From the NCBI GenBank assembly GCA_024760905.1, contig CM045746.1, positions 10,577,466 to 10,641,465 on the forward strand: a stretch of 64,000 nt of DNA, given 5' to 3'. Both the position numbers and the translations under genes were made by a program. This document shows positions 1-11,841 of this stretch, piece by piece. This DNA comes from Plotosus lineatus. Lineage: Eukaryota; Chordata; Actinopteri; Siluriformes; Plotosidae. A model generated the notes under the pieces. The model did no database searches, was not told where the DNA came from, and saw only the letters and a program-made list of their open reading frames with translations. The first letter of the stretch is position 1. Each line of letters starts with the position of its first letter.

Positions 1-191
1 TGTACAGCAAGAAGCTTTCTGACTGGTCCACTGTCATGGGATTTGAAACTATTATTCTGAGTGGATAATGCCTGAATCGAAATGATGGGCACTCACGGTT
101 TGTCACAGTCACTTGGAGCAGGTAAAACCATAATCACACTTTAAACTGGAAAAAAAAATTTAGTTTATTCATATTTTCCTGTATAGTACAG

Positions 192-823
192 GTTCTTCTT
201 CATCTTCATCTTCTTTTCCTTTCGGCTGTTCCCTTCAGGGGTTGCCACAGCGAATCATATGCCTCCATCTCACCCTATCCTCTGCATCTTCTTCCCTTAC
301 GCCAACGACCTTCATGTCTTCCTTCACCACATCCATAAATCTCTTCTTTGGTCTTCCTCTAGGCCTTCTGCCTGGTAGTTCCAACCTCAGCATCCTACTA
401 CCGATATACTCACTATCCCTCCTCTGTACATGTCCAAACCATCTCAATCTAGCCTCTCTGACTTTGTCTACAAAACATCATACATATGCTGTCCCTCTGA
501 TGGACTCATTCCTGATCCTACCCATCCTCATTAGTCCCAAAGAGAACCTCAACATTTTCATCTCTGCTACCTCCAGCTCTGCCTCATGTCTTTTCCCCAG
601 GGCCACTGTCTCTAAACCATACACAATATTTAAAAAATATATTTTGATATTCAGTATGTTGATTTCAAATATAATGTTTGCATTTTGTATTCTGGCAAAA
701 GTTTTACACCGGATGCCCTTCCTGACGCATCCCTCTGCATTTATCCGGCTTGGGACCGACGTGAGGGCGGGCACTTCTTTGTGCCCCCCCCCATCCCACC
801 CACCCCACCCACCCACAGCTGTA
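192..823 (-). mobile_element. RTE-type LINE 3' fragment with 5' module, flanked by a 16-bp target-site duplication
   Basis: Read on the minus strand, 192 to about 632 is the 3' end of a non-LTR retrotransposon: the reverse-transcriptase C-terminal region ends in residues like RFMDVVKEDMKVVG and a short tail of AAGAAG type. It matches the 3' ends at 1631-1960 and 13300-15913. A module containing ttttacaccggatgcc lies at about 700-790. The whole segment is flanked by ttcctgtatagtacag at 176-191 and 824-839, so it entered as one unit. The reading frame is interrupted and the copy is dead. Confidence 0.8.
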
Positions 824-1087
824 TTCCTGTATAGTACAGTATATACTGAAATCATTTTACGAAGCATTTCAATGTAGTATGTACTAAGTAGGCACGTTCT
901 TTCTGAGGGATTATTCAGTGATGTTCACCTCACTTTGGGCAGATAATTATTAATTTTACTCATCAAGCTGTCATATATATGATTCCTTTCTCTTTTCACA
1001 ATTTTTCTAGCCACTGTCGAATAAGGAACTCTGATGGGTTCGGGTTTTGTGTTAGATCAGAGTGCCTGATTCCCATAGCTATTTCTC

Positions 1088-1309
1088 CTATCCATATTTC
1101 ATCCTCCTCTTCCTCCATCCTTTTATCTTGTTCTCCTCCAGCTTCTCCTTATGCATTATTGAAGCAAACGGCACTTCAGGAACCAAATATTCCGTGTCTT
1201 TTACATCTTTATATTTAATCTGTTCGGCCTCATAAATTAATTTTATGGTCACTTTTACACAAAGTGTATGACCGTACTGATTCTGCGCTCGCCAGAGTTC
1301 AAACACGGC
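1088..1309 (-). CDS. unassigned open frame, possible terminal exon
   Basis: A 72-codon open frame on the minus strand ends at 1088. It has mixed charged composition (a lysine/arginine-rich end including KGWRKRRMKYG) and does not look like the repeats around it. A possible splice acceptor (ending ctgaag) lies just upstream on that strand. I do not recognise the protein; it could equally be a chance open frame or an unknown transposon fragment. Confidence 0.2.
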   Translation of the reverse strand, partial: AVFELWRAQNQYGHTLCVKVTIKLIYEAEQIKYKDVKDTEYLVPEVPFASIMHKEKLEENKIKGWRKRRMKYG

Positions 1310-1630
1310 CTTCAGATATTAAAGAGAATGATCAGCAAACACCAAACCGTAATCAAAGAAAGGATGGTGTGATAATATAAAATAAATTATTCTGATATAA
1401 CATTCTCACATATCATTCCCGGAGCTGTACATGTTACCGCAATGTTGTATAAAAGTTGAAAAGCAGATGTTCTCAGGACACCAAGAACGCTTGACTGACT
1501 AGTTTTTAGAGAAGGGAAGAACTGCAGGGCTTAGAAAATACTCTGTTAACTTGCACTTTGTTAGCTGTGAGAGCTGTTGAACCAAAAATCTCCTGCAAAC
1601 ACAATACAAAATCCCCAGAGAAGAATTAAC
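1310..1630. other. no feature recognised
   Basis: AT-rich, apparently unique sequence between the unassigned open frame and a LINE fragment. I see no gene, RNA or repeat structure. Confidence 0.5.
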
Positions 1631-1960
1631 GAGTAACGAGGATGGATAGGATCAGAAATGAGCACATCAGAGGGACAGCCCATGTAAGATGTTTTGGAGA
1701 CAAAGTCAGAGAGGCTAGATTGAGATGGTTTGGACATGTACAGAGGAGGGATAGTGAGTATATTGGCAGTAGGATGCTGAGGTTGGAACTACCAGGCAGA
1801 AGGCCTCGAGGAAGACCAAAGAAGAGATTTATGGATGTGGTGAAGGAAGATATGAAGGTCGTTGGATTCAGAAAAGAAGATGCAGAGGACACGGTGAGAT
1901 GGAGGCGGATGATTTGCTGTGGCGACCCCTGAAGGGAGCAGCCGAAAGTAAAAGAAGAAG
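1631..1960 (+). mobile_element. RTE-type LINE, 3' end fragment
   Basis: This 330-bp fragment encodes the last ~95 residues of the same LINE protein seen at 13300-15913 (WFGHVQRRDSEYIGSRML, then GRRPRGRPKKRFMDVVKEDM) and ends in the same 3' untranslated tail with AAGAAG units. It is strongly 5' truncated, as is usual for LINE copies. I could not find a convincing target-site duplication. Confidence 0.85.
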
Positions 1961-2049
1961 TCCAGTCGAAAAGTGTAGTGTGTTAATTCAACTCTGGGGA
2001 TTTTACTGTGTACTAACACAGATCCGTAAAAATTAAAGTACCGCTGAGA

Positions 2050-2900
2050 GACAGACATTTTATATACCCAGACATACAGTACATTGACTGATAGACAGAC
2101 ACTTTATATAGACAGATATAAATTTATTGACAGTTAGATCAATAAAAAGACAGACAGATAGATAAGCAGACACTTAATATACCATAATTTCTGGACTTTT
2201 GAGCACACCTGAATATAAACCGCGCCAACTAAATAAAATTAAAAAAAAAGAAGTTGTACACATATAGGCCACACTGCTTTATAAGCCGCAGCTGTCAGTC
2301 TCGCTCTTGCGCTTCCTGCTAGAGCACCCCCTGAAAGCTGTTAGCCCATAAAAGAATCTATAGATTAGCCACATCATTGTTTAAGCCACAAGGTTCAAAG
2401 CATGCCAAAAAAGTAGCGGCTTATAGCTCGGAAATAGCGGTAGATGGATTGCTAGAAAAACATACAGGTGGCCAGACAGACAGACGGATACATTGGTAGA
2501 TAGACAGGCACACACACTTTAAACAGATAAATTGCTTGACATATAGATAAATAAATAGGCAGACCAATAAGCAGACACTTTATATAACTAAACATACAGT
2601 ACTGACAAAAAGATGGGCAGACAGGGAAAGAAATAAATTGACAGACACTTTATTTGAAGACAGATAAATAAATAAACAAACTGAGAGACAGATAGACAAG
2701 CAGATACTCTATAGACAGATAGATGGACATACAGATGGCCAGACAGACAGATGAACTGGTGGACAAATAGTCAGGCACTGCATAGATAAATTAACAGACA
2801 GACAAATGGTCAGACTGGCAGACAGACACTTTACATTCATTTACAGACAGACAGACAGCTAGATAGATAGATAGATAGATAGATAGATATTCAGTCAGTC
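2050..2900. repeat. degenerate GACA/GATA tract
   Basis: Long stretch of imperfect GACA and GATA units (agacagacac, gatagatagata), with a clean TAGA run at about 2858-2888. Blocks of ctttatata recur between units, suggesting an older and longer period. It is interrupted by the inverted-repeat element at 2180-2442. Confidence 0.85.
2180..2442. mobile_element. small non-autonomous DNA element (MITE-like)
   Basis: The left end (taccataatttctggac) and the reverse complement of the right end (taccgctatttccgagc) form imperfect terminal inverted repeats. The interior has the ataagccgc motifs of a widespread fish repeat. No coding capacity. It sits inside the GATA/GACA tract. Confidence 0.55.
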
Positions 2901-3074
2901 AAAGATATTTCATCACATTTTTTCTTATCTGATTTGATGTAATCCTAGTCCAGTTACTATTGGAGGATGTCCTGATTGACAGCTGTACTCAGGCGGCTCA
3001 AAATTTGGTGAGTTTGTATTAAAAATACGATACATAAGCATTAAGTAAGAAATTAACCTTTTTAATTGGTTTAG

Positions 3075-3217
3075 CCAGATGATCTCATGGCCCTGGCAAT
3101 GGTCATGCTGTATGACCTGCAGGACAGGAAGTTCCAGCCCAGAGAGCCAATGATAGTACAAGGGGAGGGGCCTGTAGAGGAAGTGAGGATGGTGGAGGAA
3201 AGCCTTTTCAGGTTTAT
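3075..3217 (+). CDS. nsun7: NSUN7 exon (first visible)
   Basis: Acceptor ttag at 3071-3074, donor gtaaagt at 3218. Encodes PDDLMALAMVMLYDLQDRKF and onward. It ends after two bases of a Met codon, completed by the first base of the next exon. Confidence 0.9.
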
Positions 3218-5905
3218 GTAAAGTGATTCAGAAACATTTTTTTTCTGTGTTTATTATTTATTAGTCACTTTTGCCACCATATCTTGCTCTGTGTTTGTAC
3301 ACACATTAGGTCTAAGACTAAGCTTGCGGCCTCATTGGCCCGGTTTAGAATCAAGCAGAATCTGGCGTGTATTGATGATTTTCTGCCTAAAAGTGTGAAG
3401 GAAAAGCACCAGAGAAAATACAAACTACCCACTTGTGCCTGGGTGAACACACTCAAGAGCAGGTATACTCACCCGAGCACACACACACACACACACACAC
3501 TTCTAAATTGCTTTATACTGCATGTATGTGACAATGTGTACAAACACTTTATAGCGTGGATGAAGTGTGTGTGACACTGAAGACACAAGGCTTTATCCAG
3601 GTGGAGCCACACACACATCTGGAAGGCAGTGTGTTCTATAAGGACACACACTCTCCTGATGTCCTGATTTTTCCTCAGGGAACACGACAACTTCTCGAGA
3701 ACTCGGCACTGCTAACGGATCGCACACTTATAATACAGGTGACAGACATTCATGTCCTGTTCCTAATTGTTGTATATGTACAATATACTAGTATATAATT
3801 CATTCTCTGTGTATGTGTTTCTTAAAGGAGAGGTCTCGTAGTCTGGCTGTGTGTGCACTGCACCCCCTGTTGGCCAAAAAGACAGATATTATGCTAGCTG
3901 GGTCATTCTCTGCACACACTGTGGCTCACGTTGGGGTCCATGCTTCTGTCTTTTCTAACTATGTCTATGTCTGTGGGGTTTCTGCTGACTCCACCCACAG
4001 AGAGGAGCTGCAGTCAACATTGACTGACATTGGCTGCAAAAGTGAGAGTTTCCTGAAATAGTCAAGAAATAGTCTAGGCTATATTTTAAATTCAATAAAT
4101 ATGAGGGGTGGGGATCTGTCTCACGATGTGTAATGCATTTCTGTGTGAAGATGTACGCCTGCTGTCAGAACAATTTGATGAGCTGCGAGAAGGGGATTCC
4201 CGGCTCCGGAATGTTCGAGTTGTTCTTGTGCTGCCCCGGTGTACAGCTTCAGCACTCAGTGACCCCATAGTGCACATTATTAATGAGGACGGGGGTATGA
4301 CAACACTGGAAGGTCAAACGCCAATCAATTGACTAGTTTAAAATCTGCCTTAAATTGAAATGTGATAATTTTCTCATCAGACAGGAAGTTGTTGCAGGAC
4401 CTGTCTCAGGGAACTGTGTCCAACACGAAACTGGAGTCCCTTATGAGAAAACAGATACAAGACCTGAGCCACGCCCTGAACTGTAAGAAGCTTGTACTGT
4501 AGTACCAATTAGGTGCTAGTGAAGGTTCAAAGCTCAAATCTAATCAATGAGATAAACTCACTCACTCATTTGCTGAACTGTTTAATCCTACTAGGGTTGC
4601 GAGGAGGCTAGAGCCTGTCTGAGCCGACATGGGTGAAGATGGGGTACACCCTGAATAGCTCATCAAACCATCACAGGGGCAACACAGACCATTCATGCAC
4701 ACACTCACAACTAGGGGTATTTGGAACATCCATTAATTTAATGTACATGTCTGTGGGAGTAAACCAGAGTAACCAGAGGGAACCCATGCAAGCACGGGTT
4801 TTCCTTTCAATGGGAGCTGCTAAAGATCATAGTGCACAGGGCAACCAGCTAAAGGCAGGGCAAAACACATTGGTCCATACATGGTCCATGCATCTACCAA
4901 TCAGATTTTGTGTACAGTTGTTGCACATATTACTTATTCATAATGCCAAATGGTGCAATTTTTTTCGAGCTCTGTGCTTGAGTTAAATTTTGTCCTGCTT
5001 GTAATCTCCTCAAATGAAAGATCATAAGAACAGTCAATAATTAAAAGAATAGTCAATTTCCATAAAGTGGGTTTAAGGTCACCAGGATAAAATGTCTGTA
5101 TCAGCACTTTTTGCTTTGCTCTTTCTTTATACATACAGATTATAACTAAGCTATGAGTATTACATTTTCACACTGTAATGCAAGAGTGATTTTTCATTAA
5201 AAGGAGGTGGGGAAGAGGTGAGGGTGGGGGTGTGCATGAGGATATGTTTAATTACCCCAGAGAAATGTTTCCAGTTTTTACTTGTATAGTTCTTCACTGG
5301 GCAAAAAAATAGCTGTATATTCAGAAAGAGCTTTACATTCACTGTTTTCATTCATTTTCTGAACTGCTTAATCCTAATTAGGGTCGCAGAGAGGTTGGTG
5401 CCCATCCCAGCCATTCCCATCTGTGCGAGGAAAGAGTACACCCCGGACAGTTCGCCAGGCCATTGCCTGGCAGAAACATGCTGATGGCTATGTAGCCTAC
5501 TCTTGACAAAAGTCAGCACTGATTCTTTAACATAGCTCTCACCATAGACAGTGAGAGACATGGCCGGTCTTTGATAACCCAGTTAGCTGCACTGAGGGGA
5601 CAGCAGAGACAATCTATTGACAGTGAGGCTTTAACCCACTACCTTGGGATCAGTAATCCAACACCCTACCACCACTGACCACTGACCGTTCATTCACGGT
5701 TCTAAACGTTCTTATTTTATATCAAGTGGGAATTAACTGTAGCATTTATGCTTCTGTGATTCTGTTTTGTGATAAATTAACTACAGTTCCCAAGGTGCAC
5801 AGTGTAGTCTATTGCACATGCTCAGAGTATGCAGAGGAGAACGAGCTGGTGGTGAAGAGAGCACTCAAGAATGCTGCTGTCAGAACCAAGCAATGGCCAT
5901 TTAGG

Positions 5906-5975
<70 letters not shown>

Positions 5976-8686
5976 AAATAGTATTAATGTTTTCTGAGTA
6001 AAGGCCACACCCACAACTGAATGACCAGCAAAATGGACTGTTGGGGAAGAAATTTGAGAATAAATTTGAGAACCCCCCCCCTCCCTGAATCGCCACCTTA
6101 TCATGGTGGAGGGGTTTGCGTGACCTAATGATCCTAGGAGCTATGTTGTCGGGGACATAATGCCCCTGGTAGGGTCACCCACGGCAAACAGGTCCTGGGT
6201 GAAGGTCCAGACAAAGTGCGATTCAGAAGACCCCTATGCCATCTCAGAGGAAACAATGGAAGCAGTCTCCCTTGCCCGAACGCGGGTCACCGGGGTTCCC
6301 TCCTGGACCCAGGCCCGGGAGAGGGGCTCAAAGGCGAGCACCTGGTGGTCGGGCTTATGCCCATGGAGTCTAGCCATGCCTAGCACGAAAAGGACACATG
6401 GGTCTGCCCTCCCATGGACCCACCACCCGTGGGAGGAGTTTTAGGGGTCGGGTGCAATGTGAGTTGGGTGGCAGCCAAAGGCATGGGTTCTGTCGAACCG
6501 ATCCTCGGCTACTTACTCTGACCCTCGGGACATGGAATGTCACCTCTCTGGCGGGGAAGGAGCCTGATTTGGTGCACGAGGTGGAGAGATACCGACTAGA
6601 TATAGTCGGGCTCACCCAAACGCATAGCTTGGGCTCTGGAACCATCCATCTCGAGAGAGGCTGGACCTTCTTCTATTCTGGAGTTGCTCATGGGGAGAGG
6701 CAGTGAGCCAGTGTGGGTATTCTTGTTACCCCCCGTCTTGGTGCCTAAATTTTGGGGTTCTCCCCGGTTGACGAAAGGGTAGCTTCCCTCCGTCTTCGGG
6801 TGGGGAGACGGGTCCTGACTGTTATTTGTGCTTATGCACCAAATGACAGTTCAGAGTACCCACCCTTTTTGGAGTCTTTGGGAACGTTTGGCGGAGTACC
6901 CTGTCCGAGAGGCCTTTAACTCCCACCTCCGGCAGAGCTACAACCACATCCTGGAGGAGGTGGGGGACATAGAATCCGAATGGGCCATGTTTCGTGCCTC
7001 CATTGCTGAGGCGGCAGCCCAGAGCTGTGGCCGTAAGGTCGTCGGTGCTTGTCGTGGCGGTAATCCCCGAACCCGGTGGTGGACACCTGCGGTGAAGGGG
7101 GCCGTCCAGCTGAAGAAGGAGGCCTATCGGGTTTTATTAGCCTGTGGGACTCCCGAGCAAACAGGTACCAGCAGGCCAAACGTGCTGCAGCCGATGCTGT
7201 CACAGATGCAAAATCTCGGGCGTGGGAGGAGTTCGGTGAGGGCCTAGAGAGTGATTATCGGTTGGCCTCAAAAAGGTTCTAGAACACCATCCAACGCCTC
7301 AGGAGGGGGAAGCAGTTCTTCACAAACACTGTTTACAGTGGAGGTGGGGAGCTGCTTACCTTGACTGGGGATGTCGTCGAGAGGTGGAGGGAATACTTTG
7401 AGGGCCTCCTCAATCCCACCAACACACCCTCCGTGGAAGAGGAAAACCCTGGGGATTCGGATGGGGGTCCGCCCATCACTGGAGTGGAGGTCACTGAGGT
7501 TGTCAAAAAGCTCCTCAGTGGTCGAGCTCCGGGGTTGGACGAGATCCACCCGGAAAATCTCAGGGCTCTGGATGTTGTAGGACTGTCTTGGTTGACACGT
7601 CTCTGCAACATCGTGTGGTCATCGGGGGCTGTACCTCTGGATTGGCAAACTGGGGTGGTGGTCCCAATTTTTTAGAAGGGGGACCGGAGGGTGTGTTCCA
7701 ATTATCGGGGAATTACACTCCTCAGCCTACCTGGAAAAGTCTATGCAGAGGTACTAGAGAGGAGGATCCAACCGATAGTCAAACCTCGGATTCAGGAGGA
7801 ACAATATGGTTTTCGTCCTGGCTGTAGCACTATTGACCAACTCTATACGCTCCACAGGATTCTGGAGGGGGCATGGGAGTTTGCCCAATCTGTCCACAAG
7901 TGCTTTGTGATGATGATGATGATGATTTGAGAACCCGTGTTTCTGCTCTGTAGTAACACTCACTAAAGACTCTTGGAAATGTGAAACTGTAACCGAGAAT
8001 GGAGAGAGATAAAAGCGAACCGCAGCACAAGGAGCAGATCCAGCTAGCTTTCATCAATTTTTTTTTCAACAGTAAATTATAAATAATCCTGAACCGTAAG
8101 AAAATAACTTTGCACATTGCCACTGCTGTAGTTTAAGGTTTGACAGCACCTTATGGGCTCTTCACTAGCCTGGGGCCACAAACAGTTGCCTGCCTCACCT
8201 TGTAAAGCTACACCGCTTTCTACATATAAATATAAACACAACTCATTCATTAAAAAAAGGAAGTAGAAGTGGGGCATAGGAGCAAATACCCTTCACAGCA
8301 GAATATTAAGTTCATGAGGTGAAGTTGGACTTGTCCTGCCTGGGTTTTGTTGTACAGTTTAGTGTGGATTAAAGATTAGCGCTTGCTGGAGGGGTTCAGT
8401 AATAAGTTCTTCTCTTAAAAATTTGGTTCTTCAGTGAGACCAAATTGAAAAAGGAGAAAAAGAATTGGAGTATGCGGCAGCCGTCAGCGTGTTTCTTCCC
8501 TGGAATGGCCTGGTGAGCTGTCTAGGGTGTACTCTGTCCTCACCCCAAGTCAACTGAGATGGGTGCCAGACTCCTTACAACATTAATTAAGATTAAGTGG
8601 TTCAGCAAATAAAGAATGAATGACAATTGTATTATTAAATTTAAAAGAATGACTTATTTACAAGGGACAATTCACTGGTATGCACT

Positions 8687-8753
<67 letters not shown>

Positions 8754-11700
8754 TAAATCAATTTGGCATCTAAAAATGTGTATAAATACACACACACACA
8801 CACACACACATAAAGAAAATTAATTACCTCCTGATACACACCACTAAGTCCAATGATTGACCTGTCCATGGAAACATTTCAAAATCTTTTTCTTAACCAG
8901 GTCATTACAGTAACACCTCGTACTGCAACTATATACACTCATGAATACACGCCGCCGTGGTAATGCAAGTCTAATTCCAAAGGCAATAAAATGTGGCGAC
9001 ATAGTAGTGTAGGTTTTAGCATTTCTACCGTACAATCAGACGATCCTGGGTTTAAGTCCTTGTGCTTGGCTTTGCATTTCTGAGTAGATTCTGCATGTCC
9101 TCCCTGTGCTTGCATTGGTTTCCTCACACACTTCATTCACTGTAGGCTCCAAGTTGGCTGAGATAGGTGCCAGCCTCACTGTGACTCTGATAGGATTAAG
9201 TCTGGTACTGTATTAATCATTTCTGGTGGAAATTCTAAAAATTGTTATTATATTCATTCGTTCGTTCATTTCCTGAACTGCTTAATCCTAATTAGGGTGG
9301 CGGGGAGCCTGGTGCCCGTCTCAGCCAACTCTGGGTAAGGGCAGAGTACACCCTGAATAGCGCAACAGACCATTGCAGGCCAGAAACATACTGATGGCTA
9401 TGCAGCCTACTCTTGTAAAAAATCAGAAGTAGTTCTTTTACATGAACCTCACTATAGAGCAGTGAGAGACATGGCCCAAACCTTAGGATCGGCAATCCAG
9501 CACCTTACCACCAGGACACTGTTGCCCAGTTATTATATCACAGCTTTATTAAATTCTGAAATCTTATCAGAAATGAGTTTATAACACATTATTGTATTTA
9601 AAATAACAGCCAGCGTGAAGATTTTGTACAAAGTATAATCCCTAGTAATCAAAATCTGAAATAAAGAAATGACACATAATTACAACCCCTGGCAAAAATT
9701 ATGGAATCACTAGTCTCGGAATGTTCATTCAGTTGTTTAATTTTGCAGAAAAAAGCAGATCACAGACAACACAAAACGAAAGTCATTTCAAATGGCAACT
9801 TTCTGGTTTTAAGAAACACTAGTGGTAGTCAGTAAGTTATTTTTTAAGACCAAGCAGGGGGAATAAAGTATGGAATCACTCAATTTTGAAGAAAAAAATA
9901 TAAAATAACCCTGTAAATTTCCATTCCCAAAACTAACACCTGCATCAGATTAGATCTGTTCGTTAGTCTGCAGTTACTCAGGAGTGATCACAGCTTGGAG
10001 AGCTTTTGCACCAAATGGACTGACATGAATCATGGCTCCAACATGAGAGATGGCAATTGAAACAAAGGAGAGGATTATCAAACTTCTTAAAGAAGGTAAA
10101 TCATCATGGAATGTTGCAAAAGATATTAATGCAGGCCATGACATTGACCTTATGTGTCTTTCTTCAAGGAATGTTTTAAGTTTTTGCTCTATGGCAAGAT
10201 GCATTATCATCTTGAAAAATGATTTCATCATTCCCAAGCATCCTTTCAATTGATGGAATAAGAAAAGTGTCCAAAAATTTCCAAAATTTCAACGTAAACT
10301 TGTGTATTTATTGAAGATGTAATGACAGCCATCTCCCCAGTGCCTTTACCTGACATGCAGCCCCATATCATCACTGACTGTGGAAATTTTCATGTTTTTT
10401 TTCAGGCAGTCGTCTTTATAAATGTCATTGGAACAGCACCAAACAAAAGTTCCAGCATCATCACCTTGCCCAATGCAGATTCACAATTCATCACTGAATA
10501 TGACTTTCATCCATTCATCCACAGTCCACAATTGCTTTTCCATAGCCCATTGTAACCTTGTTTTTTCTGTTTAGGTGTTAATGGTGGCTTTCATTTAGCT
10601 TTTCTGTATGTAAAGCCCATTTCCTTTAGGCGGTATCTTATAGTTCAGTCACAGACGTTGACTCCAGGTCCCTCCCATTTGTTTCTCATTTGGTTTGCTG
10701 TAAATTTTCTGTTTTCAAGAGATATTGCTTTAAGTTTTCTGTCTTCATGCTTTGATGTCTTCCTTGGTCTACCAGTATGCTTTCCTTTAACAACCTTCCC
10801 ATGTTGTTTGTATTTGATCCAGATTTTAGACCCTGCTGACTGTGAACAATCAACATCTTTTGCAACATTCCATGATGATTTACCTTCTTTTAGAAGTTTG
10901 ACAATCCTCTCTTTTGTTTCAATTGATATCTCTTGTGTTGGAGCCATGATTCATGTCAGTCCACTTGGTGCAACAACTCTCCCAAGGTGTGATCATTCCT
11001 GTTTAACTGCAGACTAACGAGCAGATCTATTCTGATGCAGGTGTTAGTTTTGTGAATGGAAATTTACAGGGTGATTCCATATTTTTTCCTCAAAATTGAC
11101 CGATTCCATAATTTATTCCTCCTGCTTGGCCTAAAAAAAGTAACTATTACTGACTACCACATTTTTTTTTCTTGATTTGTTTTAGTGTTTCTTAAAGCCA
11201 GAAAATTTGTGTTATGTCTGTGATCTCCTTTTTTCTGTAAAATTAAACAATTGAATGAACATCCTCCAAGATTAGTGTCAGGGGCTGTATTAAACTGGGA
11301 TAAGGAGAGGTGATTTTTTTTTTTTTTTTTTAATTTAAGGAATGAAGCTCAAGTGTCAGAGCTCACAGTCTGAGATAAATGGATCCCACAATTAACCTTA
11401 AATGTATTATAAAACATGAGCAAACTTGAGTTGCTTAAGCCTGATTGTAAAACTACATTGTTTTAATGGTTTATCTCTTTAATGCTTGATCTCTTTCTTT
11501 CATCTCATCATTAACCTTCTCACACAGGATAGCATCTACAGGATGGACGGGTATGGAGAATTTCTTAAGACAGCAGGCATTTGACACCAATGAGGGTTAC
11601 TTTCTCTGCGTGTTAAAGAGAGAGGTTTGTATGCTGTGTGCATTTGAGGAAGAAAAATAATGGATGTGGACGTTGAGGGGAAGAAAACACAAAAACACAC

Positions 11701-11793
11701 TCCAGTTTTGGCTTCCAGTTTCTCTGCTGGCCTAAATTCTATCAGCACAGCACTGCCTTTCTGTAAATAATACATTCCGGTGTCTATCTGAAT

Positions 11794-11841
<48 letters not shown>

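Noticed and set aside
60..130. Possible NSUN7 first exon ending at a gtaaaa donor near 121
   Set aside because: A short Met-starting frame is present, but it has no resemblance to the NSUN7 N-terminus and no phase evidence.
4092..4277. Minus-strand open frame over an NSUN7 exon
   Set aside because: It is the shadow of the coding exon at 4151-4294.
5809..6104. Open frames with poly-Cys/Val or poly-Thr/His tracts over the CA repeats (also at 3469, 8672, 11536)
   Set aside because: Translations of microsatellites.
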